Source: Dokdonella fugitiva
GTDB lineage: Bacteria; Pseudomonadota; Gammaproteobacteria; Xanthomonadales; Rhodanobacteraceae
Assembly (NCBI RefSeq): GCF_004342425.1
Contig: NZ_SLWQ01000007.1
Location: forward strand, 62,001 to 126,000
DNA length: 64,000 nucleotides
Direction: 5' to 3'
Part shown: positions 19,364 through 29,620 of the stretch, one piece after another
Numbering within the stretch: position 1 is the stretch's first letter
How the letters are laid out: each line of letters begins with the position of its first letter
Translations under genes and position numbers: made by a program
The notes under the pieces: generated by a model
Seen by the model: the letters and a program-made list of their open reading frames with translations, nothing else
Databases searched by the model: none
Told to the model about the DNA's origin: nothing

Positions 19364-19513
19364 ATACTCCTCCAGTGACCGGATTGGCCGGCGCAGTCCA
19401 GCGCGCCCCGCGATGAAGTGCCTGAAATGCGAATGAAGAATCCTGAAGGCGGCCCCACGCCGCGCTCGTGCGGGGCCGCGCCATCCCTGCTCCTCCGATC
19501 CCGCGAGGTATCC

Positions 19514-20638
19514 ATGCCCGACTCCCCTGCCCGCCGCACCTTCCTCGCCGCCTGTGCCGCGGGCGCCGCCGCGGTCGCCTGGCGCGGCGCATCCGCCGCG
19601 GAGGAGGCGACGTCGTGGCCACGCTACCGCGATGCGATCGTCGTCGATGCCTGCGGTTCGCCCGGCCGGCCCGACGGCGACGGGCTCGACGCGCGCGAGC
19701 TCGCCGACATCCGCGCCGGTGGCGTCACCGCGATCAACTTCACGGTCGGATCGGTCGGCAGTTATGCCGACGACTTCGAGAAGACGCTGCGCAACATCGC
19801 GTTCTGGGACGCGCAGGTCGCCGCGCACCCCGACGTGCTGCTCAAGGTCGTGCGCGGCGCCCAGCTCGACGACGCCAAGCGCAGCGGCCGCCTCGGCGTC
19901 GTGTTCGGCTTCCAGGACACGACCATGTACGGCGAGGACCTCGAGCGGGTCGACCTGTTCCACGACCTCGGCGTGCGCATCGTCCAGCTCACCTACAACC
20001 GCCGCAACCTCGTCGGCGACGGCTGCATGGAACCGGGCAACGCCGGGCTCAGCCGCTTCGGCCTCGAGCTCCTCGCACGCCTGAACGAACGCGGCACCCT
20101 GGCCGACCTCAGCCATTGCGGCCAGCGCACGACGCGCGAAGGCATCCTGCAGTCCAAGCGTCCGGTCGCGATCACCCATACCGGTTGCGCCGCGCTCACC
20201 GATGCGCCGCGCAACAAGCGCGACGAGGAACTGCGCCTGCTCGCCGAGCGCGGCGGCGTGGCCGGCATCTACGTCATGCCGTACCTGCGCCGGCAGGGCC
20301 AGGTGGTGGCCGACGACGTGATCCGCCATCTCGAACATGCGCTCGACGTGTGCGGCGAAGACCACGTCGGCATCGGCACCGACGGCACGACCTCGGGCGT
20401 GGAGATCACCGAGGACTACCGCAAGCAGTTCGCCGCCGAGATCGCCGAGCGCGCGCGGCGCGGCATCGCGGCACCGGGCGAACGCGCCGACTCGTACACG
20501 TTCGCGCCCGACCTCAACACGCCGTCGCGCTTCGAGCGCCTCGCTTTGCTGCTGTCACGGCGCGGCCACTCCGATGCGCGCATCGAGAAGGTGCTCGGCG
20601 CGAACTTCGCGCGCCTGTTCCGCGAGGTGATCGTCTGA
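19514..20638 (+). CDS. Membrane dipeptidase (M19) family protein with altered metal site
   Basis: The 374-aa protein has a twin-arginine-type leader (ARRTFLAACAAGAAAVAW) and the M19 renal dipeptidase fold. The second-metal histidines are present in ADLSHCGQRTT and VAITHTGCAAL. The usual first-metal HxD after the first strand is replaced by VVDACGSPG, and the bridging glutamate seen as GxE in the family is GFQD here. The protein may use one metal or have another activity. The ATG at 19514 has GAGGT 5 nt upstream and starts at the leader, so it is preferred over an ATG at 19418. Confidence 0.8.
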   Translation: MPDSPARRTFLAACAAGAAAVAWRGASAAEEATSWPRYRDAIVVDACGSPGRPDGDGLDARELADIRAGGVTAINFTVGSVGSYADDFEKTLRNIAFWDAQVAAHPDVLLKVVRGAQLDDAKRSGRLGVVFGFQDTTMYGEDLERVDLFHDLGVRIVQLTYNRRNLVGDGCMEPGNAGLSRFGLELLARLNERGTLADLSHCGQRTTREGILQSKRPVAITHTGCAALTDAPRNKRDEELRLLAERGGVAGIYVMPYLRRQGQVVADDVIRHLEHALDVCGEDHVGIGTDGTTSGVEITEDYRKQFAAEIAERARRGIAAPGERADSYTFAPDLNTPSRFERLALLLSRRGHSDARIEKVLGANFARLFREVIV

Positions 20639-20645
20639 AAGGCGC

Positions 20646-20667
20646 GCGCCCGCGCGAACGCGGGCGC
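20646..20667. terminator. Perfect stem-loop between convergent genes
   Basis: A 9-bp perfect stem, GCGCCCGCG paired with CGCGGGCGC, with a CGAA tetraloop lies 8 nt after the M19 stop. The next gene comes from the other direction, so it can work for both. Confidence 0.75.
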
Positions 20668-20756
20668 AGTGCTTCGGCGGCTGGCGGAGGGAGTCGGCGC
20701 AGCCAGGCCTGGCACCTACGCGACGCCGAGAGGGCGGCGCCGCGCAGCGGAAGCGG

Positions 20757-23084
20757 TCAACCGTCGAAGCCGTCGGCGAACAGCTCGTCGTCGGCTGCCG
20801 GCACGACGTTGAAATGCACCGGCACGATCACCGGCTGCGTGCGGCGCGCCGGATCGTTGCTGAACACGCAGATCGACGCCTCGTAGTCGCCCGGTGCCAG
20901 CATCGTCGCGTCGAACGTGACGTCGTAGACGCCGAACGGCGCCCCCGGCGCGAGCGTGCCGCTCGCGGTCGAGAGGCTGAGCCACGGCGCATCGAGCGGC
21001 TGCGTGCAGTCGCCTCCGGCCCTTGCGATCGCGAGCGCGAACAGCTGGCGCTCGTCGCCGGACGGCACGAGCGGCGTCGGCGTGCCCGTGACCGGATCGA
21101 TCGTCGCCACCGCGGCGGCGCCGCTCGCGTCGTACGAGGTCCAGTAAAGGATGCCGGTCGAGCGGTCGAACTTGATGCCCTGCGCGAACTTCGCGTCGAC
21201 GCCGAGCGGGCCGACCACGCTCGCCTCGCCGCTCGCCTTGTCGATCGCGACGAGCGTGTCGTTGAGCGTGTCGAGGCCGTACATCGCGCCCGACTGGTCG
21301 ATTGCGATGTCGGCGATGACGGTCGAAGTACCGGTGTCGATCTTGCCGATGAAGGTCGCGACCGCACTCTGCCGGTCGATCGTGTACAGGCCCGACCAGC
21401 CGTTGTTGGAGTTCGTCACCGCGTACAGCACGCCGCTCGCGGGATCCCATGCGGCGCCCCACCATTGCTCGCCCGGCTGGATCTGCTGCGGCACGGGCCA
21501 GCCGACCAGGGTCTTCGTGCCGTCGCCGGTGTCGAGCGTGTACAGCTCGTCGTAGTAGTAGTCGAGCATCCACTCGCGGCTGAAGTCGTTGTCGACGAAG
21601 TCGCCACCGGCGACGTTCATGCCGGCGAGATCGATGTCCGGCAGGATCACGTGCGCATTGCCCGCGTCGGGCGCGAACAGGTCGAAGCCGATGTAGTCCT
21701 GTGCGCCCGTGGTCGTGTCGAGCTGCACCGCGTACGCCGGCAGGCCGGTGCCACCGAGCACGCCCGCCGTCGATGCGCGCGAGGCCCGGCCCGCGGTCCT
21801 CTCCGGGTGGCGCTGCAACGCCGAGGCATCGAACGCCGTTCGCGCGACCGTGCGACGCGGACGCGCGGCGACCGACGAGGCCGGGTATTCGCCCGCGCTC
21901 CATTCGAGCGTGCGGTTGCCGTCGTTGCCGATCACGATCGGCTGGCTCACGCTGATGCCGCTCGCGGCGAACGCATTCAATTGCGCGACCGGCAGCACGA
22001 GGCGAGGCGCGCCGACGTCGGCATGCACGCTCGCCGATGCGGTCAGCGCGTCGGCCGGCGATTGCAGCGTCCACTGCACGGCCTTGCCGGGCGTCAGCGT
22101 GGGCGCGAAGCTCGAGTAGGCCTGCGCGGTGGTGCCATCCGCCTGCAGCCCGGCGATGGCCTGGCCGCCGGCATCGCCGGAGTCACCCGTGCCCGAACCC
22201 ATCGACAGGTACTGGAACAGGTAACCGCCCGCCTCGTCGATGACGACCTCGAACGTGAAGCCCGGCATCGCCGGCCAGTCGAGCGCGAGGTCCTTCCATT
22301 CGACGACGAAGCGGCGCTGGCCGGGCGTGCTGCCGAGCACCTTGGTATGGACGCTGCCGACGCCGTCGGCATAGCCGCTCCATGCGGGCGCGATCGCCGA
22401 GGTGACGTAGGTGGACGGGAACGCGTAGGTCATCGGGATCGCGCACGGCGTGCTGCCCGGCTGGATCGCCCCATTCGCGCCGATGCAGAGCATGTCGCTG
22501 CGCGTGCCGAACAGGTCGACCGGGAACGGCACCTGCACGAGTGCCGAGCGTGCGTGCGAAAAACCGCCGGCAAGGTCGAGCAGGGTACCATCGCTCGCGT
22601 CGACGTAGGCGAACGCTACGCCGTCGTCGACGGCGTAGTCGGGACGCGTGCTGCTCGCGGTCCAGCTCGCGGCGACGTCGCCGTCGACGACGCTGCCGGC
22701 GACTTCGAGCTTGATGTAGCGCCAGCTTTCTCCCGGCGCGATGTCCTGGTGCAGCTGGGCGAACAGGTCGCCATGCAGCGAATCGGACAGCGTGTGCCAG
22801 GACAGCGTGTGGTCGGTCGAATTGGTCAGCGTGTAGCACCAGGCGAGCTGGTCGCCGACGTCGGCGACGATGCTCGTCTGCGTGCTGCATGCGTCGGGCT
22901 GCCCGGGATCGGCGAGGGCGACGCCGACCTCGACGCAGAGCCCGTCGCTGCAGGATGCCGGCGCATGCACGCCGACGCGCTGCAGCGATGGCGCCTCGAC
23001 GGCGGCGGCGGAACGGACGCCGGCGAGTGCGGCGAGTCCGGAAGCGGTGAACAGCAACAACCAGTTGGCGGAACGAGCGGGCAT
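20757..23084 (-). CDS. Large secreted protein with C-terminal DGFD tail
   Basis: The 775-aa protein begins with a signal peptide (LLLFTASGLAALAGVRS, cleavage near AAAVEAP). A beta-rich N-terminal half contains Cys pairs. The C-terminal half reads like a propeller with Tyr/Asp repeats (GVLYAVTNSNNGWSGLYTID, AMYGLDTLNDTLVAID, GILYWTSYDASG). The end is ADDELFADGFDG, the same kind of tail as in the secreted protein at 732–1196. Function is unknown; a cell-surface or exoprotein role is likely from the signal peptide and the tail. Upstream of its start are three phased CCGCTAGC repeats. Confidence 0.75.
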   Translation of the reverse strand: MPARSANWLLLFTASGLAALAGVRSAAAVEAPSLQRVGVHAPASCSDGLCVEVGVALADPGQPDACSTQTSIVADVGDQLAWCYTLTNSTDHTLSWHTLSDSLHGDLFAQLHQDIAPGESWRYIKLEVAGSVVDGDVAASWTASSTRPDYAVDDGVAFAYVDASDGTLLDLAGGFSHARSALVQVPFPVDLFGTRSDMLCIGANGAIQPGSTPCAIPMTYAFPSTYVTSAIAPAWSGYADGVGSVHTKVLGSTPGQRRFVVEWKDLALDWPAMPGFTFEVVIDEAGGYLFQYLSMGSGTGDSGDAGGQAIAGLQADGTTAQAYSSFAPTLTPGKAVQWTLQSPADALTASASVHADVGAPRLVLPVAQLNAFAASGISVSQPIVIGNDGNRTLEWSAGEYPASSVAARPRRTVARTAFDASALQRHPERTAGRASRASTAGVLGGTGLPAYAVQLDTTTGAQDYIGFDLFAPDAGNAHVILPDIDLAGMNVAGGDFVDNDFSREWMLDYYYDELYTLDTGDGTKTLVGWPVPQQIQPGEQWWGAAWDPASGVLYAVTNSNNGWSGLYTIDRQSAVATFIGKIDTGTSTVIADIAIDQSGAMYGLDTLNDTLVAIDKASGEASVVGPLGVDAKFAQGIKFDRSTGILYWTSYDASGAAAVATIDPVTGTPTPLVPSGDERQLFALAIARAGGDCTQPLDAPWLSLSTASGTLAPGAPFGVYDVTFDATMLAPGDYEASICVFSNDPARRTQPVIVPVHFNVVPAADDELFADGFDG

Positions 23085-23187
23085 CGGGACACCTCGACAG
23101 GGATGGCGTCAGTGCGACGACAGGGCGATGACGGTCGCGTGACGAAGGCCCGAGCCTGCATGAGCGCCATGCGGGCGCCATTCGCAG

Positions 23188-23217
23188 CCGCTAGCAAACC
23201 GCTAGCAGGCCGCTAGC
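23188..23217 (-). promoter_or_regulatory. Three CCGCTAGC repeats with 11-bp spacing
   Basis: CCGCTAGC occurs at 23188, 23199 and 23210, each containing the palindrome GCTAGC. The period is 11 bp, about one helix turn, and the array ends just over 100 bp upstream of the secreted-protein start at 23084. This is the layout of a multi-site operator; no binding protein is known. Confidence 0.5.
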
Positions 23218-23263
23218 GGAGCGATAGAACACCAATGCGATCAGCGCCTTGGCGCACTTGCGC

Positions 23264-25594
23264 TCAGGAGCGCACGGGCGACACGGCCGCGTCGCGCAGG
23301 GCCGCGCTCACCTGCCGCTCGCCGGCGAGGGCATCGGCCTGGCGCAGCGCGTCGACGCGCAGGTCCTCGCGGCCGAGCGCCTGGTACAGCGCGACCTGCA
23401 GCTCGGCGCAGGCGAAGTCGCGGTCGGCCCAGCGCGCGACGCGTCCGCCGACCTCGGCTGCGCGACGCGTGTCGCCGTGCTCGAGCAGCCAGCCCGCGTA
23501 GGCGATCGCGGCATCGGCGACCGTCGCGGGCACGCCACCCTGCTCCGCGGCGGCCAGCGCGCGCTCGTACTGGCGCGTCGCCGTCGCCGCGTCATTGCGC
23601 GCGCGTCCCCGGGTCGCGAGCACGAGCGCCGCATACGGCGACGTATCCTCGATCGCGCTGCCGGCGGGCTCGTCCGCACCTGCGCGCACGAGCAGCCACA
23701 CCGTACGCTCGCGCAAGGGTTCGTCGGGCTGCTTCGGCCATGCCGCCAGCGCGAGGCGCGCTTCGGCGATCGCACGCTCGCGGTCGCCGAGGAGTTCCGC
23801 GAGGCGGGCGCTTTGCGCGTGCACGTAGTGGCCGTAACCCGACTGCGTCGCCGCCGCGAGGTCGTCGGCGGTCGCGGCGAGCACCTGCGCGGCGGCCTGC
23901 AGCCGGCCGACGTCGATGAGCGCGCGCGCGCGGTTGGCGGCGAGCGCGAGGCGCTGGCCCGGGTCGGCGACCTGCGCACGCAGCGCCCACAGCCGCTCGC
24001 TGGTCGCGAGCGCGTCGGCATGCTGCAACAGGTCGGCCTGCACTTCGAGCTGGCCGTTGAGCACCGCGCGCTGCGCATCGACGACGCCGAAGCGCTCGAA
24101 CGTCGTGGCCGCGGCGCGGAAGTCGACCAGCGCGTCGGCGAGGCGGCGACGATCGGCGTCGAGCAGGCCGAGGTAGTTGTCGACGCGCGCGAGGCCGAGC
24201 GCATCGCCGGCCGCGGCCATGCGCGCGCGCGCGAGGCCGAGGTCGTTCGAGGCATCGTCGAAGCGGCGCAGGCAGGCGCGCGCGAGTCCGCGCCCGGCGA
24301 GCGCATTGCCTTGCGCGAGCGGCTTGCCGTCGGGCTCGGCGATGCGCACCGCCGCGTCGTACCACGGCTCGGCCGCCGCGCAATCGCCGCGGCGCATCGC
24401 CAGCATGCCGCGCGAGACGAGCACGTTCGTGCGCAGCTCGAACGGCAACGTCGCCGGGTCCGCGAGCAGCGCGCGCAGGATCGCGTCGGCCTGGTCGAGG
24501 TGGCCGAGGTTGAACTCGACCTTCGCCGCGTTATAGCGCAGGCGCGGGTCGCCCTGCTCCGCCGGCGACGCCTGCTCGAGCAGTTCGCGCGCGAGGCCGT
24601 ACTCGTTGCCGAGGATCGCCGCCTGCACGCGCTGCAGGCGATCGTCGAGCGGATCGGCGCCGCCCTCCTCGTCGGCCGGGCCGCGATGACCGAGCGCCGC
24701 GAGCAGCATGCCGCTCGCCTGGCGCGCGGCCTCGGTCGGCTGCGCGCGCGTCGCGCTCACGCGATGGCTCGTGCCGCGGTCGTCGAGCGCTTCGAGCTCG
24801 ACCTGCCAGCCTTCGCTCGATTGCCGCACGCGGCCGCGCACGACGAGCTGCGGCTTGAATGCGTCGACCGCGTCCTGCTCGCCGCTCACGGTATCGGCAT
24901 CCGCATGGGCGTGCAGCGCGGCGACGACGCTTTCGCTCGCCGGCACCGGCAGCTGCGCCGCGCGCAGGCGCTCGGCGACGAGATCCATCGCGCCGAGGCG
25001 CAGCCAGCCCTGCTCGCGCGCGGCGGAGACCTCGAACGGCAGCACGAGGACGACCGCGTCATGCGCGGCGGCCGCCGCCACCGGCGCGGGCGCACGCTGC
25101 GTCGCGAGCCACCACGCGCCCGCGCCGGCCACGACGAGGACGGCGAGCGCGGCGGAGGCGAGCGCGCCGGCGCGGCGACGACGCGAGGGTGACTGCGGAC
25201 GCTCGCCCGCCGCTGCGGGTGGTGGCGCCGCGTGCGTGTCGGCTGCACCCACCGCCGGCGCGGCGGCCACTTCGGCGCCCGCGTCCGCCTCGTCGAGCGG
25301 CATCACCCAGCGGTAGCCGAAACCTGGCACGGTGCGGATCGCGCGCTGCGACTGCGCGTCGTCGCCGATCGTGCGGCGCGTGCGCGCGATGAGCTGGCTC
25401 ACCAGCACGTCGGCGACGTCGACGCGTCCCCACAGCGCGGCGACGAGTTCGTCGCGCCCGACCGCGCGCTCGCGGTGTTCGATGAGGTAGGCAAGGCATT
25501 CGAACACGCGCCGTGCAACCGGCTGCAGCTGCCCGTCGTGCCAGAGTTCGCGGGCCTGCGGCGCAATGCGCCAGCGCCCGAAGCGGTAGTTCAT
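23264..25594 (-). CDS. CadC-like winged-helix regulator with large TPR region
   Basis: The 776-aa protein starts with an OmpR-type winged helix (RFGRWRIAPQARELWHDG, AVGRDELVAALWGRVDVADV, ending RTVPGFGYRWVM). A Pro/Ala-rich linker, one membrane span (AGALASAALAVLVVAGAGAW) and a long TPR-rich C-terminus follow. This matches the membrane-bound one-component regulator layout. The ATG at 25594 has no clear ribosome site, and a GTG at 25600 in frame is possible; either lies only a few nt after the stop of the pseudouridine synthase gene. The inner domain could regulate the secreted protein that follows on the same strand, which is inference from order only. Confidence 0.8.
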   Translation of the reverse strand: MNYRFGRWRIAPQARELWHDGQLQPVARRVFECLAYLIEHRERAVGRDELVAALWGRVDVADVLVSQLIARTRRTIGDDAQSQRAIRTVPGFGYRWVMPLDEADAGAEVAAAPAVGAADTHAAPPPAAAGERPQSPSRRRRAGALASAALAVLVVAGAGAWWLATQRAPAPVAAAAAHDAVVLVLPFEVSAAREQGWLRLGAMDLVAERLRAAQLPVPASESVVAALHAHADADTVSGEQDAVDAFKPQLVVRGRVRQSSEGWQVELEALDDRGTSHRVSATRAQPTEAARQASGMLLAALGHRGPADEEGGADPLDDRLQRVQAAILGNEYGLARELLEQASPAEQGDPRLRYNAAKVEFNLGHLDQADAILRALLADPATLPFELRTNVLVSRGMLAMRRGDCAAAEPWYDAAVRIAEPDGKPLAQGNALAGRGLARACLRRFDDASNDLGLARARMAAAGDALGLARVDNYLGLLDADRRRLADALVDFRAAATTFERFGVVDAQRAVLNGQLEVQADLLQHADALATSERLWALRAQVADPGQRLALAANRARALIDVGRLQAAAQVLAATADDLAAATQSGYGHYVHAQSARLAELLGDRERAIAEARLALAAWPKQPDEPLRERTVWLLVRAGADEPAGSAIEDTSPYAALVLATRGRARNDAATATRQYERALAAAEQGGVPATVADAAIAYAGWLLEHGDTRRAAEVGGRVARWADRDFACAELQVALYQALGREDLRVDALRQADALAGERQVSAALRDAAVSPVRS

Positions 25595-25603
25595 CCGCAC
25601 ATT

Positions 25604-26395
25604 TTAGTACGCGCCCGGGGGCGTCGACGGTGGCGCGAGCGCGACGACTTCGTGCGGCTCGAGCCGGCGCCAGCTGCCCTTGGCGAGCGTGGCGAGCGCG
25701 AGCGGGCCTATCGCCACGCGTACGAGCCGCAGCACGCCGACGCCGAGCGCGGCGAGCACGCGGCGGATCTGCCGGTTGCGGCCTTCGTCGAGCACGATCT
25801 CGAGCCAGGCATGTCGCTCGCCGCGGCGCAGCTCCTGCACCGCCTTGACCGCGAGCCGTTCGCCGCGGTCGACGACGCCCGCGCGCATCGCAGCGAGCAG
25901 CGCGGCATCGGGCAGGCGGTCGATCTGCACGTGGTAGGTCTTGTCGAGGTGCGAATCGGGCGCGGTGATCGCGGCGGCCCAGGTACTGTCGTTGCTGAAC
26001 AGCAGCAGGCCCTCGCTGGCGCGATCGAGCCGGCCGACCGGCGCGAGCCAGGGCAGGCCCGAACCTTCGAGCAGTGCGTAGACGGTGTCGCGGCCGCGCT
26101 CGTCCGCTGCGGTCGTGACGACGCCGCGCGGCTTGTTGAGCACGAGGTAGATGCGCTCGCTCGCCACGACCTCGCTGCCGTCGATCGCGATGCGCTCGCG
26201 CGCGGCATCGGTCGGCCGCTCGGCGTCGCGCACGACGCGCCCATCGACCGTGACGCGGCCCTCGGCGATCCAGCGCGCGGCCTGCGTGCGCGAGGCGATG
26301 CCGAGCTTGGAGACGACGCGCGCGAGGCCATGGCGCGGCGCGGGCGCGCTCGTCGCGACCGGCCGCACGCGCACTTCGGGTCGGCGCGGGCGCAC
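25604..26395 (-). CDS. RsuA/RluB-type pseudouridine synthase
   Basis: The roughly 263-aa enzyme converts a uridine in ribosomal RNA to pseudouridine. An N-terminal S4 RNA-binding domain (LARVVSKLGIASRTQAARWI, then EGRVTVDGRVV) is followed by the catalytic domain with the aspartate in VGRLDRASEGLLLFSND and the late EGRNRQIRRVLAALG motif. Which position it modifies cannot be told. In-frame GTG codons at 26395, 26374 and 26368 are possible starts; none has a strong ribosome site, so the start is uncertain. It follows acyP on the same strand. Confidence 0.85.
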   Translation of the reverse strand: MRPRRPEVRVRPVATSAPAPRHGLARVVSKLGIASRTQAARWIAEGRVTVDGRVVRDAERPTDAARERIAIDGSEVVASERIYLVLNKPRGVVTTAADERGRDTVYALLEGSGLPWLAPVGRLDRASEGLLLFSNDSTWAAAITAPDSHLDKTYHVQIDRLPDAALLAAMRAGVVDRGERLAVKAVQELRRGERHAWLEIVLDEGRNRQIRRVLAALGVGVLRLVRVAIGPLALATLAKGSWRRLEPHEVVALAPPSTPPGAY

Positions 26396-26400
26396 GCGTG

Positions 26401-26667
26401 TCAGAGCCGCGCGAAACCGTCGCCCGGCGGCACGTCGAACGGCTCGCGCTCGACCGCGTCGACGCGTGCGCCCGGCGGACCGTGCTGCAGCCAGCGTTCG
26501 AGTTGGTCGAGCGCCGCGGCATCGCCGCCGGCGACGACTTCGACGCGGCCGTCGGCGAGGTTCTTCGCCCAGCCGGCGAGGCCGAGTTCGCGCGCACGCG
26601 CCTGCGTCGAGGCGCGGAAGAACACGCCCTGCACGACGCCGGACACGTGGAAGCGCGCGCCGGGCAT
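26401..26667 (-). CDS. acyP: Acylphosphatase
   Basis: This small enzyme hydrolyses acyl phosphates such as acetyl phosphate. At 88 residues it has the usual size. The phosphate-binding GVVQGVFFR motif contains R18, and the catalytic asparagine is N36 in WAKNLADGRVEV. The gene lies 3 nt after the thioredoxin gene on the same strand and directly before the pseudouridine synthase, so it is probably co-transcribed. Confidence 0.93.
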   Translation of the reverse strand: MPGARFHVSGVVQGVFFRASTQARARELGLAGWAKNLADGRVEVVAGGDAAALDQLERWLQHGPPGARVDAVEREPFDVPPGDGFARL

Positions 26668-26670
26668 CGC

Positions 26671-27171
26671 CTACCCCGCCTTGCCGGCGGCGACGATCCT
26701 GTCGAGCTCGTCGCCGGTAATCGGCCCGACGAACTTCTTCGCGACGCGGCCGTCCGGCGCGATCAGGTAGGTGACGGGCAGGTTGCGCGGCACTTCGAAG
26801 TCGGGCAGCGGGTCGTAGACGTCGCCCTGGGCGAGCGGATACACGACCGGATGCTGTTTCACGAACGCGTCGATCTCGTCGCGCTCGGTGTCCTCCCAGG
26901 CGATGCCGATCGCGCTCACCTCGCTCGCGTGCGCGGCGACGTAGGCGGAAATGTCGGGCATTTCCTTGATGCACGGCGAACACCAGGTCGCCCAGAAATT
27001 GACGATGACCCAGCGCCCGCGCTGCGCGGACAGGTCGAACGTCCCGCCGTCGAGGGTCCTGATCGAGAGGCCGGGCTTCGCCTTGGTCACGCGAGGCTCG
27101 TCGGCATGCGCGACGCCGCTCGCGAGGGCGGCGATGCAGGCGAGCGCGAAGGCGCGGATGAAGGAGGTCAT
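26671..27171 (-). CDS. TlpA-like periplasmic thioredoxin
   Basis: The 166-aa protein has a signal peptide (AFALACIAALASGVAHA) and a thioredoxin fold with the active site WCSPC (C64, C67) in VNFWATWCSPCIKEMPD. The cis-proline region reads NLPVTYLIAPDGRV. Such proteins reduce disulfides in the periplasm, often for cytochrome c or copper-site maturation. The start overlaps the end of the yihY-type gene by 4 nt (ATGA), which implies coupling. Confidence 0.9.
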   Translation of the reverse strand: MTSFIRAFALACIAALASGVAHADEPRVTKAKPGLSIRTLDGGTFDLSAQRGRWVIVNFWATWCSPCIKEMPDISAYVAAHASEVSAIGIAWEDTERDEIDAFVKQHPVVYPLAQGDVYDPLPDFEVPRNLPVTYLIAPDGRVAKKFVGPITGDELDRIVAAGKAG

Positions 27172-28466
27172 GCGTGCTCCACCGGTTTCGGTGCGGGTAT
27201 GTCGGCCTGCGATGGTACATCCGGCGCGAACAGCGCGGACAACGGCAGGCCGAGTGCCTCGCGCATGTGCCCGCCGAGGCGCGCGATCAAGGCCGCCGCC
27301 GGCGCCGTGAGGCCGTCGAGGCCGTCGGCATCGAGCGGCACGCGGTAACCGCCTTCGTCGACGAGCTCGAGCAGGCGCACCTGGGCGAGGTCGCGCACGA
27401 CCATCCATTCGCCGAGTTCGCCGCGACGGATCACGCCGACGCGGTGCAGGTCGCCGAGGTAGCGTTGCAGCAGGTCGTCGGTGAGGAACGGCTCGAGCGC
27501 GCACAGTTGCGCGCTGTGCAGGCCGCGGCCTTCGCGCTGTGCGACGACGAAATGGCCGAGCACGCGCAGGAGTCCGGTCAGTTCGTGCCCGCGCGGCAGG
27601 CGCTGCGATGCGGGGCGATAGTCGAACGCGTTGAGCGAGGCGGTGATCGATGCACCGAGCAGCACGATCGCCCACGACAGGTAGATCCAGAAGATGAAGA
27701 TCGGCACCATCGCGAGCGCGCCGTACACCTGCTGGTAACTCGCATAGCGCGTCGCGTAGAGCGCGAAGCCGCGCTTGGCGAGCTCGAACAGCGCGGCCGC
27801 GAGCAACGCCCCGAACAGCGCGTGGCGCAGGCGCACGCTGCGGTTCGGGATCACCGAGTAGGCGGCGACCAGCGCGCTCCAGACGAGCAGGAACGGCAGC
27901 ACCGCGAGCACGCGCGCCTTGATCGAGAACTGCGCTTCCGCCGCGTCGATGAACGGCAGCGCGAATGCATAGGAGCTGATCGCGAGCGCGGCGACGAGCA
28001 GCAGCGGGCCGAGCGAGAGTGCGGTCCAGTAGACGACGAAGCGCGCGCCCGCGCGGCGCGCGACCTGCACGCGCCAGATGCGGTTGAACGCGTCCTCGAT
28101 GCTCATCATCAGCGACACCGCGCTGAACAGCAGCACGAGCACGCCGACCGCGGTCGCCTGGCTCGCATTGTCGGCGAACTGGGTGAGGTAACCCTGCACC
28201 GTGCTGCCCGCCGCGGGCACGAAATTCTCGAACACCCAGACCGTGAGCTTCTCGCGCCAGCCGGCGAACCCCGGGAACGCGGCGAGCACGCCGAGCACCG
28301 CGGCGGTCAGCGGCACCAGCGCGAACACGGTCGTGAACGACAGCGCGCCGGCCGTCTGCAGGCAACGATCCTCGAGGAAGCGCCGCCAGGTGAAGTCGAG
28401 GAACGCGACGACGCGATCGCGGTCGTAGCGCGAATGGACGAGCCGGAGCAGGCGATCGAGCAGCAT
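27168..28466 (-). CDS. YihY/BrkB family inner membrane protein
   Basis: The 432-aa protein belongs to the family once misnamed ribonuclease BN. It has the typical N-terminal TAGALSFTTVFALVPLTA and about six membrane spans, with FSAVSLMMSIEDAFNRIWRV, a QVYGALAMVPIFIFWIYLSW segment and GASITASLNAF. The C-terminal 150 residues form a cytoplasmic winged-helix-like part. Its function is unresolved; there is no evidence for nuclease activity. It is the first gene of the run continuing into the thioredoxin gene. Confidence 0.92.
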   Translation of the reverse strand: MLLDRLLRLVHSRYDRDRVVAFLDFTWRRFLEDRCLQTAGALSFTTVFALVPLTAAVLGVLAAFPGFAGWREKLTVWVFENFVPAAGSTVQGYLTQFADNASQATAVGVLVLLFSAVSLMMSIEDAFNRIWRVQVARRAGARFVVYWTALSLGPLLLVAALAISSYAFALPFIDAAEAQFSIKARVLAVLPFLLVWSALVAAYSVIPNRSVRLRHALFGALLAAALFELAKRGFALYATRYASYQQVYGALAMVPIFIFWIYLSWAIVLLGASITASLNAFDYRPASQRLPRGHELTGLLRVLGHFVVAQREGRGLHSAQLCALEPFLTDDLLQRYLGDLHRVGVIRRGELGEWMVVRDLAQVRLLELVDEGGYRVPLDADGLDGLTAPAAALIARLGGHMREALGLPLSALFAPDVPSQADIPAPKPVEHA

Positions 28467-28596
28467 GCGTCGAGCCTAGCGCAGGGAGGCTGACTGGCCA
28501 ATGTGCGTGCATGACGGGTGGACGGCGGCACGCGCTGCGCGCGTACCGCCCTACGGAAGGCCTGAAAGCGGCCGGCACATCGCTTCTTGCCGCCGC

Positions 28597-29597
<1,001 letters not shown>

Positions 29598-29620
<23 letters not shown>

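Noticed and set aside
23264..25594. The CadC-like gene taken as an intact response regulator of a two-component pair
   Set aside because: It has a winged helix but no receiver domain with the usual phosphorylated aspartate, and no histidine kinase gene lies nearby.
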